40,806 nt of DNA. Source: Methanobacterium sp. PtaU1.Bin097. GTDB taxonomy: Archaea; Methanobacteriota; Methanobacteria; Methanobacteriales; Methanobacteriaceae. Location of the stretch: positions 1-40,806 of the forward strand of contig MVQY01000161.1 in assembly GCA_002067325.1 (NCBI GenBank), given 5' to 3'. Below are positions 23,363-31,611 of this stretch, one piece after another. The position numbers and the translations under genes are program-made. The notes below the pieces were generated by a model, which had not been told where the DNA came from, made no database searches, and saw only the letters and a program-made list of their open reading frames with translations. Numbering within the stretch: position 1 is the first letter of the stretch; each line of letters opens with the position of its first letter.

Positions 23363-23875
23363 TTACTTTTTATGAAATTTGGCCACTGCGGAAATGCCCG
23401 CACCCGTTCGCCATGTAATACGCGGTTTCAGCTCGCTGAAACGCCATCCGTCAGCATCACGCACCGCAACTGCTTCAAAAACACCCCCAGCAACGAAATG
23501 CGTTTGCAGCGACCTTGGATCGCTCTCCTCATCGGACCAGAGGTGCATCGCGGTCATGTTAGCTCGCAATCGCGCAGTATCACCATCGAAGTCGATGATA
23601 TGGTCACTGGTGACATGATGAGTTGCACGAAAACGGCTGAAGGACTTGATTCTATCCGCAGCAATGGCTTCTGGGCCAACAACCGCCGCACCATTGGGGG
23701 CCACGAAGCGGCCGTCCGGTGTGAATGCAACCGCCATCGTCTCAACATTAATGCATTTGTCGTCGATAACGCTGCAGAAGCGGCTTAGTAACTCACTAAT
23801 TTGCACACGATCGGCAAGTTCAGTAGCCTCTATGGCTTTGGTTTGCTCCTGTTGTTTTACTTCTTTTTCATTCAT
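23363..23875 (-). CDS. SnoaL-like (NTF2 fold) protein, GC-rich, probably acquired
   Basis: The 170-residue protein has the SnoaL_4 layout: a helical start (ELADRVQISELLSRFCSVID), then FTPDGRFVAPNGAAVVG, THHVTSDHIIDFDGD and a closing WRFSELKPRITWRTG. Such cone-shaped alpha+beta domains act as hydratases, cyclases or binding proteins. ATG 23875 follows GAGGAGG. Base composition differs from the surroundings: a hand count of 23521-23580 gives 35 of 60 G or C, against 17 of 60 at 23281-23340. Protein style (Ala/Arg/Asp-rich) is bacterial. Transfer from a GC-rich bacterium is the likely origin. Confidence 0.8.
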   Translation of the reverse strand: MNEKEVKQQEQTKAIEATELADRVQISELLSRFCSVIDDKCINVETMAVAFTPDGRFVAPNGAAVVGPEAIAADRIKSFSRFRATHHVTSDHIIDFDGDTARLRANMTAMHLWSDEESDPRSLQTHFVAGGVFEAVAVRDADGWRFSELKPRITWRTGAGISAVAKFHKK

Positions 23876-23989
23876 GGTAATCCTCCTCATTAATTGTAAA
23901 TAATGTTGAATAGTGAATTAATCTACTATTAAAAAATGATAAATTGTTTTTATCTCCCTCTTTTCATTCATTTAGTCTTACATTATTTT

Positions 23990-25174
23990 TTATCGGGTCA
24001 TCGACTTCCTAAAGAGTGGCACGGCTATGGTCATGGTGACCACTCCAAACGCCACCAGTATAAGTATCTGGGTCATCACATCCCCAATACCTGCATTTAA
24101 GAGCATGATTTTACGCATTGCATCAGCAGCATAGGTTAAGGGGATTACCTGCGAAATGGCCTGCATGAACCAGGGCATCTGCTGGATAGGATAGAAAATT
24201 CCACCCAGGAACATCATGGGGAACATTAGGAGGTTCACGATCATGGTGCCCGAAGCTTGATCCCCGGACATGGATATGGCCATTATTCCAATTCCTATGA
24301 AACTGAAAATTCCCAGTAGGAGCATGAAGAAGGCCAGCAGGATATTTCCCTGGATAGTGACTCCGAAGAGGAATATGGCAATGGCCAGGATTATGATACA
24401 CTGGATAAAGCCCCTGGTACATAGTGCTGCGGTTTTACCAATTATAACCGAGAGCTGGCTTATCGGTGCCGATAACATCCCATCGAAAGTGCCCATTTCC
24501 TTCTCTTTGGAGATGGCTTCTGGTATACCAGTCATGACGCTCATCATCACGATCATTATCATGAGCCCCGGTGCCAGGAAGTTGAAGTAGTTGGTCTCGC
24601 CTGGTATGGTGGTCTGGACATTCGGGATGTAGGGGAAGATCATGGTTTGAGGGTTAACCGGCTGATTTGTTTCACTGCCTAACTGTACCACGTTGGCCTC
24701 GGCCTTCATGTTGTTCATGCCGCTTACTGTGGTAGATAATACTTGCTGGATCTGCATTGCACTTTGTGGGTTGCTGTTATCGATGTATACCGTGAAATCG
24801 GCGGATTTTCCATTGGTTATATTCTCAGAAAATCCGGGGGGTATGATAAAGACGCCATATATCCTTCCTTTATTTATAGCAGTTTTTGCATCATCTACAC
24901 TGGAATAACTCTGGAAATCCATGAAACTGGTGTTTTTATTCATAACTTCCAGCTGTGCTATGAATTCATTGCTTCCCTGGCCCTGATCAAGGTTAACCAA
25001 GCCCATTGGCATGTGTTGCTGGGTGGTTCCAGTGGGAAAGATGAATCCAAACATGACCAGGAACAGTAGTGGCATGAGAAATAGCGCAGCTAAAGACATC
25101 CGGTTGCGTTTAAGTTCCAGCAGGTCTTTAGCCATCACATGGTAACTGTCCTTTAATATCTTCGTCACATCCAT
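23990..25174 (-). CDS. ABC-2 type transporter permease
   Basis: The 394-residue protein has a membrane helix near the N-terminus (RMSLAALFLMPLLFLVMFGFIF), a large external domain (~55-185) and five C-terminal helices including MTGIPEAISKEKEMGTFDGML and MIVNLLMFPMMFLGGIFYP, the pattern of YhgE/DrrB-like exporters. ATG 25174 follows GGTGAAACC and lies four bases after the stop of the ATPase gene, so translation is probably coupled. Together with the ATPase it should export a hydrophobic compound; the substrate is unknown. A PadR regulator heads the operon. Confidence 0.9.
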   Translation of the reverse strand: MDVTKILKDSYHVMAKDLLELKRNRMSLAALFLMPLLFLVMFGFIFPTGTTQQHMPMGLVNLDQGQGSNEFIAQLEVMNKNTSFMDFQSYSSVDDAKTAINKGRIYGVFIIPPGFSENITNGKSADFTVYIDNSNPQSAMQIQQVLSTTVSGMNNMKAEANVVQLGSETNQPVNPQTMIFPYIPNVQTTIPGETNYFNFLAPGLMIMIVMMSVMTGIPEAISKEKEMGTFDGMLSAPISQLSVIIGKTAALCTRGFIQCIIILAIAIFLFGVTIQGNILLAFFMLLLGIFSFIGIGIMAISMSGDQASGTMIVNLLMFPMMFLGGIFYPIQQMPWFMQAISQVIPLTYAADAMRKIMLLNAGIGDVMTQILILVAFGVVTMTIAVPLFRKSMTR

Positions 25175-25178
25175 GGTT

Positions 25179-26195
25179 TCACCTTACCCTCGCCTTGGGT
25201 GCATTTCCGTGACCATGATGGGCTGGAGAGGCTTTTTCACTGGCCTCATCCCGCATTTGCTTACCGGTTACCGCCAGGAAAACATCTTCCAGTGTTGATT
25301 CAGTGCTGTTGGTTATGGAGGCAATACTTCCCCCTTCCTGACGGATGGTGTCGATGATTCTATCCATGGCATTCGTACCATTTGCACTGATCTTCAAGTT
25401 ATGATGGTCCTGTTGAGCTAGGGTAGTCACACAGTCGAGTGCATCGATTTTTTCAATCAATTCTGATGTGAGGTTGGTAATTTTTATTCCAAACACCGTG
25501 TTGTCACTGCTCGATACCAGTTTTTTCAGGTTCTCCGGAGTATCTAAAGCAGCTATCTTACCGTGATCTATGATTGCCACTCGATCGCTTAGTGCTTCTG
25601 CTTCGCTCATGGCATGAGTGGTTAATATCACCGTAACCCCGCTTTTATTGATATCTCTTATGATATCCCTTATGGAGAAGGTGGTTTGGGGGTCAAGGCC
25701 TAGTGTGGGCTCGTCCATGAATAATATCTTTGGTTCGGGGAGCAGCGCCCTTATAACGTTGATCCGCTGTTTCATACCCGTGGAAAATTTGCTGATCTGT
25801 GTATCCTTCCATTTTTGCATATCCACCAGTTCCAGCAGCTCATCAATTCTTCCCTCTAACTTCTGTTTGGGTATATCATAGAGTTTCCCAAAGAATCGGA
25901 GGTTTTCAGCTGCAGTCAATCGGTCATACATGATCATCTTCTCTGCGACCAATCCTATATTCTCCCGGACCCTGTCAGATTCTTTTACCAGATCGAAACC
26001 AGCGATCTTAGCATAACCAGAGGTGGGCTGGGCAAGTGTGCAGAGCACCCTTATCGTGGTACTTTTACCTGCTCCGTTTGGGCCTAAAAATCCGAATATT
26101 TCCCCTTCCTTTACGTTGAGTGATAAGTTATCCACTGCAGTGAAGTTGCCGAATTTTTTGGTGAGTTTATGAATTTCTATGGCGTTTTTTGTCAT
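25179..26195 (-). CDS. ABC transporter ATP-binding protein (DrrA-like)
   Basis: Walker A is GPNGAGKST (38-46), the signature is FSTGMKQR and Walker B is ILFMDEPTLGLD, followed by the switch His in ILTTHAMSEAEAL. A C-terminal extension after ~230 (LEKLVS-type domain ending LEDVFLAVTGKQMRDEA) is typical of the DrrA drug-export group. The end is His-rich (HHGHGN). ATG 26195 follows AAGGAGGAATAGGG. It is the second gene of the PadR-ATPase-permease operon. Confidence 0.93.
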   Translation of the reverse strand: MTKNAIEIHKLTKKFGNFTAVDNLSLNVKEGEIFGFLGPNGAGKSTTIRVLCTLAQPTSGYAKIAGFDLVKESDRVRENIGLVAEKMIMYDRLTAAENLRFFGKLYDIPKQKLEGRIDELLELVDMQKWKDTQISKFSTGMKQRINVIRALLPEPKILFMDEPTLGLDPQTTFSIRDIIRDINKSGVTVILTTHAMSEAEALSDRVAIIDHGKIAALDTPENLKKLVSSSDNTVFGIKITNLTSELIEKIDALDCVTTLAQQDHHNLKISANGTNAMDRIIDTIRQEGGSIASITNSTESTLEDVFLAVTGKQMRDEASEKASPAHHGHGNAPKARVR

Positions 26196-26293
26196 TCCCT
26201 ATTCCTCCTTGTTTTATTAGGCTAGAAAAAGCTCTGAGTATCACAGATAATTTTAGAGCAGGTCTTTCGCATTAAATAATGAGTATAATTAAT

Positions 26294-26818
26294 TTATTCT
26301 TCATTTAACGATTCTTCTATTTTCTTTAGCCTTTCACTTAATTCTCCTATCATTTCTTTGTGTGTCTCAAGTTTAGATTTTTTAATATCTTCTAGATAGG
26401 ACACGTATATCCCTATTTCTTTTAATGCGGTTTCGGTGGGGATTATTCCACGTTCCCTTTCTCGGAAGTGTTTTAAACGCCCGGTTAGTTTAGAGACTAC
26501 TTTAGCCCCCTTTTCAGTTAACTCATATTTCCCGTCTTCTCGTTTGTTGATTAAATCCTCTTCAACCATTTTCTTGAGCATAGGATATACCGAACCAGGT
26601 GAAGGTCTATGAGTTCTGAAACCCTTAGATCGCCCCCCAAATCTCATTACTTCTATCTCGTGTTGATGTTCCTGAATGGAATCCATGATCTCCACACCGT
26701 TTCCTGGACCGTGTTCATCCAGTACATGCAGTATCCAGATCCTTAAACCCCCGAATTTCTGCATTTCCTCCATTTTCTCATGGCATTCCCGGTGAAAGTT
26801 TCTAAATGTATCCCACAT
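26294..26818 (-). CDS. PadR-family transcriptional regulator
   Basis: The winged helix reads LRIWILHVLDEHGPGNGVEIMDSI, then a loop rich in His and Arg, RPSPGSVYPMLKKMVEEDLINK and KYELTEKGAKVVSKL, which is the PadR pattern with the conserved P-S-x-G-S-V-Y-P. A C-terminal coiled-coil region (~110-174) is suited to dimer formation. PadR repressors usually control the exporter next to them and their own gene. It lies first in the operon with the ABC exporter. ATG 26818 is preceded by AGGAG nine bases away. Candidate operators are at 26837-26896 and 26904-27007. Confidence 0.9.
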   Translation of the reverse strand: MWDTFRNFHRECHEKMEEMQKFGGLRIWILHVLDEHGPGNGVEIMDSIQEHQHEIEVMRFGGRSKGFRTHRPSPGSVYPMLKKMVEEDLINKREDGKYELTEKGAKVVSKLTGRLKHFRERERGIIPTETALKEIGIYVSYLEDIKKSKLETHKEMIGELSERLKKIEESLNEE

Positions 26819-26836
26819 AAATCATGTCTCCTGTGT

Positions 26837-26896
26837 TGTGAATCATATTAGACTGTCTAACAGCTTATTGTGAATCATATTCGACTATCAAACAGC
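26837..26896. repeat. Two 28-bp direct repeats in the PadR leader
   Basis: TGTGAATCATATT begins two 28-bp units at 26837-26864 and 26869-26896 that agree at 25 of 28 positions and lie 32 bp apart, three helical turns. They are between the likely start of transcription and the PadR ATG. Protein binding sites are the simplest reading. Two copies and a 4-bp spacer do not make a CRISPR array. Confidence 0.7.
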
Positions 26897-26903
26897 CGAT
26901 ATA

Positions 26904-27007
26904 TATCGATAACTTGATAATGGAGGCGGTTTAAATATCTTCATATTTATGGTAGGCTCGAAAATTTTTGAAGATAATATCAAGCTATCGATATCGACTA
27001 ATCGATA
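26904..27007. promoter_or_regulatory. TATCGATA elements between PadR and the beta-helix gene
   Basis: TATCGATA occurs at 26904-26911 and again at 26986-26993, with AATCGATA at 27000-27007, in an intergenic region shared by two divergent genes. The first is next to where PadR transcription should start (a TATTTAAA element lies near 26931-26938); the others stand just upstream of the plus-strand TATA box at 27020. These symmetric sites are good candidates for PadR binding and would link the exporter to the surface protein. Confidence 0.5.
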
Positions 27008-27019
27008 TTAGTGTGGAAG

Positions 27020-27030
27020 TTATATAAATA
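27020..27030 (+). promoter_or_regulatory. TATA box of the beta-helix surface gene
   Basis: TTATATAAATA lies about 95 bases before the start codon at 27122, directly behind the TATCGATA pair. The leader of ~70 bases is AT-rich and ends in GGGAGGG. Confidence 0.55.
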
Positions 27031-27121
27031 GTTGTGGTTTTCGTTCTAATCAACAACCATATAATAAATGAATGTGTATCCTATCATTACGTAAAACAAC
27101 ACCTATTCATAAGGGAGGGAA

Positions 27122-29113
27122 GTGAATAAATTGAGAAAATCAAGGAAAAATAAAAAGACTTCAATTTTATTCATACTCATATTCATGGTCACAGTTTCTT
27201 TTTTCTGTGTAAGCACGGTAACTGCAGCCCAGTGGAACGTGGGTGAGGGCCAGGATTACGCCACCATCCAAGAGGCAATAGACAACGAAAACACCCATGA
27301 TGGGGATGTAATCAATGTATTTTCCGGGACATACACCGAAGATGTTTTGGTGGATAAAAATTTAACCATTCAGGCCAACGGGAGCAACGTAGAAATTAAA
27401 TCTACAAAAACAGGATTCACCCTAGTAAAGGGTGGTAATGGGAGCACCATACAAGGATTCCAGATAACCAGCTCAGGAACAGGAATCAATATCAGTGCAG
27501 ACAACAGTAACATCCAGGATAACAAAATAACCGGGGGTAAAACAGGGATCCTGGTTTCAAACAGCAATACCACAATACTTGATAACATAATATCCGGCCA
27601 GACAGAAAACGGTGTTCTGGGAAACCTTACTGGAGGCTTCTTCACATTCTCAGGAAATCAAATATCCAACATAATTGGAGAAGGACCAGTAACCGGTATT
27701 TCAATTACGGTGAACGGGAGTTTAACCTCATTTAAAGCCGTAGAAAACTTGATATCCAACATCAAAGGCGTAAGCGTCTTTGGAATTGAACTGGGAAAGA
27801 GTAAAGGTGCCGGCGGTAATCCCGAAGTTGCCAACGTCGAAAATTTAATCGTGACTAAAAATACCATCACCCAAATTGTTGCAAACAGCGCTATTATGGG
27901 GATTGAATTGGTAACTAGCAGTACAAACGCGTTGATTTCAGAAAATTACCTGTTTAAATTAGAAGGATTAACTAACAGCACAGTTTATGCACTCGAAGCC
28001 GCTATACTTGGAAATGGAACTGTTTTAGTTTCTGAAAACCAAGTATCTCAGGTAACAGCAACTGATCAGGCAGTAGGAATTGTATCCATTGCTATGGGTA
28101 ACTTGAAATTTGAGGGTAATAAGGTTTCAAATATCAGCAAAGCCAATGCAGCAGTGGCAATGTTAGGTGTTGGAGTATTTGGTTCCACTAGTCTCTTAAA
28201 TAACCAAGTTTCTAACATCACATCACCCACTATAGCAGCTGGAATTGTAGGCACGGCAATGGGACACCTCGACATGTTATTCAACACCGCATCCCATGTA
28301 AAAGGGGCTAATGAAGTGTACATGGTCGCCGTTGGATTTAATAGTACAACAATAAATGGAAACAACCTGGAAGGGGATGGTACCGGGTATGGTATCGTGA
28401 TATGCTCACCCAACGGAACCATAAACTACAACCGGATTGTAAACTTCAACAACTACATTAATAACTTCATGTTCTCCTCTTTCGGACCAAGCATAGATCA
28501 AATGCTTAAACCCATCGACGATGCCATCAAAAACCATCCCGAGCTGGAACCCATTCTTAAACCCATCAGGGACGATTTAAACAAGTTATTCCACAGTCTT
28601 GAAAACAGCAACACCACAGCCACCTACAACTGGTACGGAACAAACAACCCGGATAGTAACAAATTCTTCAAGGGTAATGGAACACTAATTTACGACCCCT
28701 GGTTGATTCTAAACATCAAAGCTAATCCATCCACGATACATACCGGTCAAACTTCAACTATTACTGCTGATGTCTACCGAGATTCAGCGGGTGGTGACCA
28801 CAGTGCAAATTGGGCTGAATTCTTCAGCGGACCAGGGGTAACATTCACCACCACCCTGGGTAATGTAGGAAGTAAATCAATCATAGTCCCCTGGGTTAAC
28901 GGTCTTGTCAAAGCCATTTTAAGGGGTGATGATGGGGCAGGAATTGCCACCGTAACCGCGACAGATTACCAAACCGTACAAACGTACGTAACTATTCTGG
29001 GGGCACCATCAAATGATACAGTGCCCATGCAAAATACAGGGGCACCGGTAAACTATCTGTTACTGGCTATTTTAATGGTGATTGGTGGTTTGTTATTGCC
29101 AAAAAGGAAATGA
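27122..29113 (+). CDS. Large surface protein with parallel beta-helix repeats
   Basis: The 663-residue protein starts with a basic n-region and a membrane-type signal (~14-35, ending TVTAAQWN). The next part, VGEGQDYATIQEAIDN and GDVINVFSGTYTEDVLVDKNLTI, is the usual entry of NosD/pectate-lyase-like helices, followed by many Asn-rich beta-helix turns (NSNIQDNKITGGKTGI, SENYLFKLEG) to ~430. A beta-sandwich-like region with LNIKANPSTIHTGQTSTITADV follows at ~530. The C-terminus has a hydrophobic helix plus KRK (YLLLAILMVIGGLLLPKRK), a membrane anchor. Methanobacteria carry many such adhesin-like proteins. GTG 27122 follows GGGAGGG. A T-rich tract after the stop (29120-29137) may end transcription. 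Confidence 0.85.
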   Translation: MNKLRKSRKNKKTSILFILIFMVTVSFFCVSTVTAAQWNVGEGQDYATIQEAIDNENTHDGDVINVFSGTYTEDVLVDKNLTIQANGSNVEIKSTKTGFTLVKGGNGSTIQGFQITSSGTGINISADNSNIQDNKITGGKTGILVSNSNTTILDNIISGQTENGVLGNLTGGFFTFSGNQISNIIGEGPVTGISITVNGSLTSFKAVENLISNIKGVSVFGIELGKSKGAGGNPEVANVENLIVTKNTITQIVANSAIMGIELVTSSTNALISENYLFKLEGLTNSTVYALEAAILGNGTVLVSENQVSQVTATDQAVGIVSIAMGNLKFEGNKVSNISKANAAVAMLGVGVFGSTSLLNNQVSNITSPTIAAGIVGTAMGHLDMLFNTASHVKGANEVYMVAVGFNSTTINGNNLEGDGTGYGIVICSPNGTINYNRIVNFNNYINNFMFSSFGPSIDQMLKPIDDAIKNHPELEPILKPIRDDLNKLFHSLENSNTTATYNWYGTNNPDSNKFFKGNGTLIYDPWLILNIKANPSTIHTGQTSTITADVYRDSAGGDHSANWAEFFSGPGVTFTTTLGNVGSKSIIVPWVNGLVKAILRGDDGAGIATVTATDYQTVQTYVTILGAPSNDTVPMQNTGAPVNYLLLAILMVIGGLLLPKRK

Positions 29114-29216
29114 AACTCCCTTCTTTTTTTCTTTTTATAGATGAAAGAGCTTAAGTAGGAAACCAGAAAACTGACCAAAACACTTAAAAGCAGGGCATAC
29201 TTTTCAGTTGATCCCA

Positions 29217-29239
29217 GAACCCCGATTTCGTAGGGGTTT
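29217..29239 (+). other. Hairpin in the gene-free stretch
   Basis: AGAACCCC and GGGGTTTCT surround GATTTCGTA, a stem of eight or nine pairs with one bulge. It lies 100 bases after the beta-helix gene. It lacks a T-run, so it may be an RNA structure rather than a terminator. Confidence 0.4.
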
Positions 29240-29490
29240 CTATGGAATTCATATTATATTGTTGTTTTAGATGGATATAAATGTTAGGAAGACTTATTTA
29301 AAAAAATAAGGATATTTATGCAGGTTAATCAATGAAAAATAGTATCCCTTAAAACTCTGCTATAACCGGCATCTCAAAATTATCTGTAGTTAAAGGATGA
29401 TCTCTGCCGAAATTTCCAGTTTCACAGCCCAGTATACAAAATTATTATCGATTTCATTTTTTCATGACTCCTCTATTTATTATTAAAGTT

Positions 29491-29541
29491 CCTGGGCCCA
29501 TGAAGCGATCCTTCAGTGGTTTACGCTTTCAAGGACCAGGG
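29491..29541. other. Long imperfect hairpin in the gene-free stretch
   Basis: CCTGGGCCCATGAAGCG at 29491-29507 is mirrored by CGCTTTCAAGGACCAGGG at 29524-29541 with small bulges. A shorter stem, TCACAC/GTGTGA (29544-29565), follows. The region 29114-29753 has no intact gene; these structures are the only orderly elements besides the gene scraps near 29581 and 29350-29440. Confidence 0.4.
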
Positions 29542-29580
29542 TATCACACGGAGGTGGTTGTGTGAACGTGAATTAATTAA

Positions 29581-29696
29581 TTATTGCAGAAGTTTATCAA
29601 CAAATTCTGCGCAATTTTTTATTTTTATCATCATCCCTAGCCAGTACCATCACTTCTTCGATTTTGAAATCATCATGTAATACTGTGCAAATTTTT
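29581..29696 (-). pseudogene. Possible decayed gene end
   Basis: On the minus strand the sequence reads KICTVLHDDFKIEEVMVLA and RDDDKNKK, then, after one frame change in an A-run near 29620, NCAEFVDKLLQ and a stop at 29581-29583. The residues look like coding DNA and the shift is in a homopolymer. No family is recognised. Another short open stretch, ending NFEMPVIAEF, lies at about 29350-29440 on the same strand. Confidence 0.3.
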
Positions 29697-29753
29697 CATT
29701 GATGACCGCAGGATCAGTTGAATGAGGGTCACCCGTGGAAAAAAAACTCCTAA

Positions 29754-30635
29754 TTATTCCAATTCAAGTTTAACTGCTCCAATCTTCGGTGCCAGGTAGT
29801 TGTAAAGGATAGCTACCAGAGCCACCATAATGAACTGTGAAATGAAACTGCTTACAGGGTCTCCGTTGCCCATTAAAAGATCGATGAACCCTAATATTCC
29901 AGATACTATGGCCAGTGCCAGGGCGGTTTGAACTACTGGAATGTGTTTCAGTTCGTGTAAGTTACCAGCGATTTGAACGAATTCTAATTTGATTTTTGCT
30001 ACTCTGGAGGCTAAGTAATTGTAAACTAAGGCATATAATGCGCTGTAGATGAATCCGAATACGAATAGTAGTATTGGCAGTCCGATGATTAAAAGTAGCG
30101 AAATTATCACCATATCCATCCCTGCCGGCATTCCGGTAGGTCCTAGTGGAAACGTGGTGTTGTTGAATGTCGGGATTTCATTGTTTATGGCGGGTACCAC
30201 ACCGGCGAAGAAGGTGACCATGATATTAATCATCCCTGCCAGGAACAATCCTGCTATGAAAGCCCATATAGCAACTATTGCTGACTGTATAAGGGCAAAT
30301 GGAACCACCGGAATTTTAGTTACTTCAATTCCATCAAATTCTAACTCTATACCACCCAACCTTGGTACCAGGGTGTTATAGAGGAATGCTGATACAAAAC
30401 ATGCCACTAATGTTCCGAAAAACGCAACTACAGGCAGGATAACTAATAAAGGTAATCCCACTCCAGCTACCAGGTTTACCTGGCTAATACCGGGAAATAC
30501 ATTTGCTACTTGAAGTATTGCTAAGCTAGCGAAGGCAATTATAGCCACAATAAACGCCAGTATCGCATATATAGTCGCTGACATCTTGGCAAATGGTGTC
30601 AGTTCAATGGATTTAATTTCTTTTGTCTCGACCAT
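29754..30635 (-). CDS. Multi-pass membrane protein with three YN-x-L...LE motifs
   Basis: The 293-residue protein has about seven membrane helices. A short motif recurs three times: AFLYNTLVPRLGGIELEF (83-100), ALVYNYLASRVAKIKLEF (202-219) and AILYNYLAPKIGAVKLELE (275-293). Each copy comes right after a helix, and the last one ends the protein, so the motif is probably an amphipathic tail. The pattern recalls DUF3566-type membrane proteins, where a YNL...GGIEV element is common, but the family is uncertain. ATG 30635 follows GGAGAT. A perfect 19-bp palindrome lies 110 bp upstream. Confidence 0.65.
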   Translation of the reverse strand: MVETKEIKSIELTPFAKMSATIYAILAFIVAIIAFASLAILQVANVFPGISQVNLVAGVGLPLLVILPVVAFFGTLVACFVSAFLYNTLVPRLGGIELEFDGIEVTKIPVVPFALIQSAIVAIWAFIAGLFLAGMINIMVTFFAGVVPAINNEIPTFNNTTFPLGPTGMPAGMDMVIISLLLIIGLPILLFVFGFIYSALYALVYNYLASRVAKIKLEFVQIAGNLHELKHIPVVQTALALAIVSGILGFIDLLMGNGDPVSSFISQFIMVALVAILYNYLAPKIGAVKLELE

Positions 30636-30744
30636 CTTTCTAATCTCCTGAAATTTATCTATCTAAAATCCTTTTTTAATGAATTAAACTTCTATTGACT
30701 ACTTAATTCTTGTATAAGCCCTTAAAAGTAGTTTTTCCAAAATT

Positions 30745-30763
30745 TACCCTGATTATCAGGGTA
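30745..30763. promoter_or_regulatory. Perfect 19-bp palindrome
   Basis: TACCCTGATTATCAGGGTA has nine matching bases on each side of a central T. It is 110 bp before the membrane protein gene at 30635 and 104 bp after the end of the gene at 30868. An operator is more likely than a terminator, since no T-run follows on either strand. Confidence 0.5.
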
Positions 30764-30867
30764 TTTCCCTCCAAATTCACCCCGAAATAGGATCCAAAAA
30801 TAGAGTAAATTAACTATGAAGGGTTAAAAAGAGTAAAAAAATAGTATTTGGCGTAAAATATAGCTTT

Positions 30868-31200
30868 TCAGCTTCTGGTTATTTTTAGAAGTAATGCCAG
30901 GGCTACGAATTCAAGTCCCAGAAATACCAGGGGCATGACAGCGTTTATGATGTTTTGGGGAAGGTTGAAGATGTAATAGATTGAAAATATAATGTTTTGA
31001 ACCAGGAAAAGAACAGTGAAAAGCACTAATGTGGTGGTGAACTTGGATTTTACTTTACGGTATCTTTCCAAGTATATGTAGAGCATCCCCCCTAAAAGAA
31101 AAATATTGGCTATGCTGGTTATTAAAGCGGAGAATAAGACCAGCAGAAACAAAGTAAATGGTACGTTGGACAGATTAAACAAATTTATTTCTAACAACAT
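30868..31200 (-). CDS. Small membrane protein paired with a winged-helix regulator
   Basis: The 110-residue protein has three or four hydrophobic segments: ~14-40 (FTLFLLVLFSALITSIANIFLLGGMLYIY), ~52-75 and ~82-106 (AVMPLVFLGLEFVALALLL). I recognise no family. It lies 30 bases after the winged-helix gene at 31231 and in the same direction, a pairing that recurs in methanogens, so the membrane protein may sense a signal for that regulator or be its target. ATG 31200 follows GGACGT. Confidence 0.6.
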   Translation of the reverse strand: MLLEINLFNLSNVPFTLFLLVLFSALITSIANIFLLGGMLYIYLERYRKVKSKFTTTLVLFTVLFLVQNIIFSIYYIFNLPQNIINAVMPLVFLGLEFVALALLLKITRS

Positions 31201-31230
31201 TTTTTTACGTCCTCTTTCCTGTTTATTACA

Positions 31231-31515
31231 TCAATCCTTCTTAAATTCTTCCCAAATTTCCATAAAAGTATCATAATTTTCTTCCATCTCATCGGAAAGG
31301 AAATATAATGCGCCGTATTTTTCTCCAGTGGATTTAATTATTGCATTTTCCATTAAAACATCGATATGATGTCTAATAGTCTTATAATCCAGTGAAAGTT
31401 TTTCTGCAAGCTTGTTGGCATTATATGGTCTGTTTTTAAGTTCAAGTATTATTCTGGCACGGTTTTCCCCGCCTTTACTCCCCGTTATTAACCACCACAA
31501 AAATACTTTCCTCAT
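31231..31515 (-). CDS. Winged helix-turn-helix transcriptional regulator
   Basis: The 94-residue protein has the winged-helix core RARIILELKNRPYNANKLAEKL, then SLDYKTIRHHIDVLMENAIIKS, where YKTIRHHID is the recognition helix, and a wing with GEKYGALYFL. It is of the ArsR/HTH_20-like size with no ligand domain. The Trp-rich start KVFLWWLITGSKGG is typical of archaeal members. ATG 31515 follows GGAGTT. It probably controls its own operon, including the membrane gene at 30868. Confidence 0.8.
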   Translation of the reverse strand: MRKVFLWWLITGSKGGENRARIILELKNRPYNANKLAEKLSLDYKTIRHHIDVLMENAIIKSTGEKYGALYFLSDEMEENYDTFMEIWEEFKKD

Positions 31516-31611
31516 GCAGAACTCCTGAAAAAATCAATGCCCCGGTTATCTTAGTATTTGTCGCTTAGATGCCATTAAAAGTTTTACTTTTTATAAATAT
31601 TTCTTTAACAA

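Noticed and set aside
23321..23788. Long plus-strand open frame across the SnoaL-like gene
   Set aside because: Open frames opposite GC-rich genes are common; it has no binding site and no recognisable domain, while the minus frame has both.
26837..26896. Short CRISPR array
   Set aside because: Only two imperfect units with a 4-bp spacer, within a promoter region.
29491..29541. Insertion sequence end
   Set aside because: No matching second end, no target duplication and no transposase nearby.
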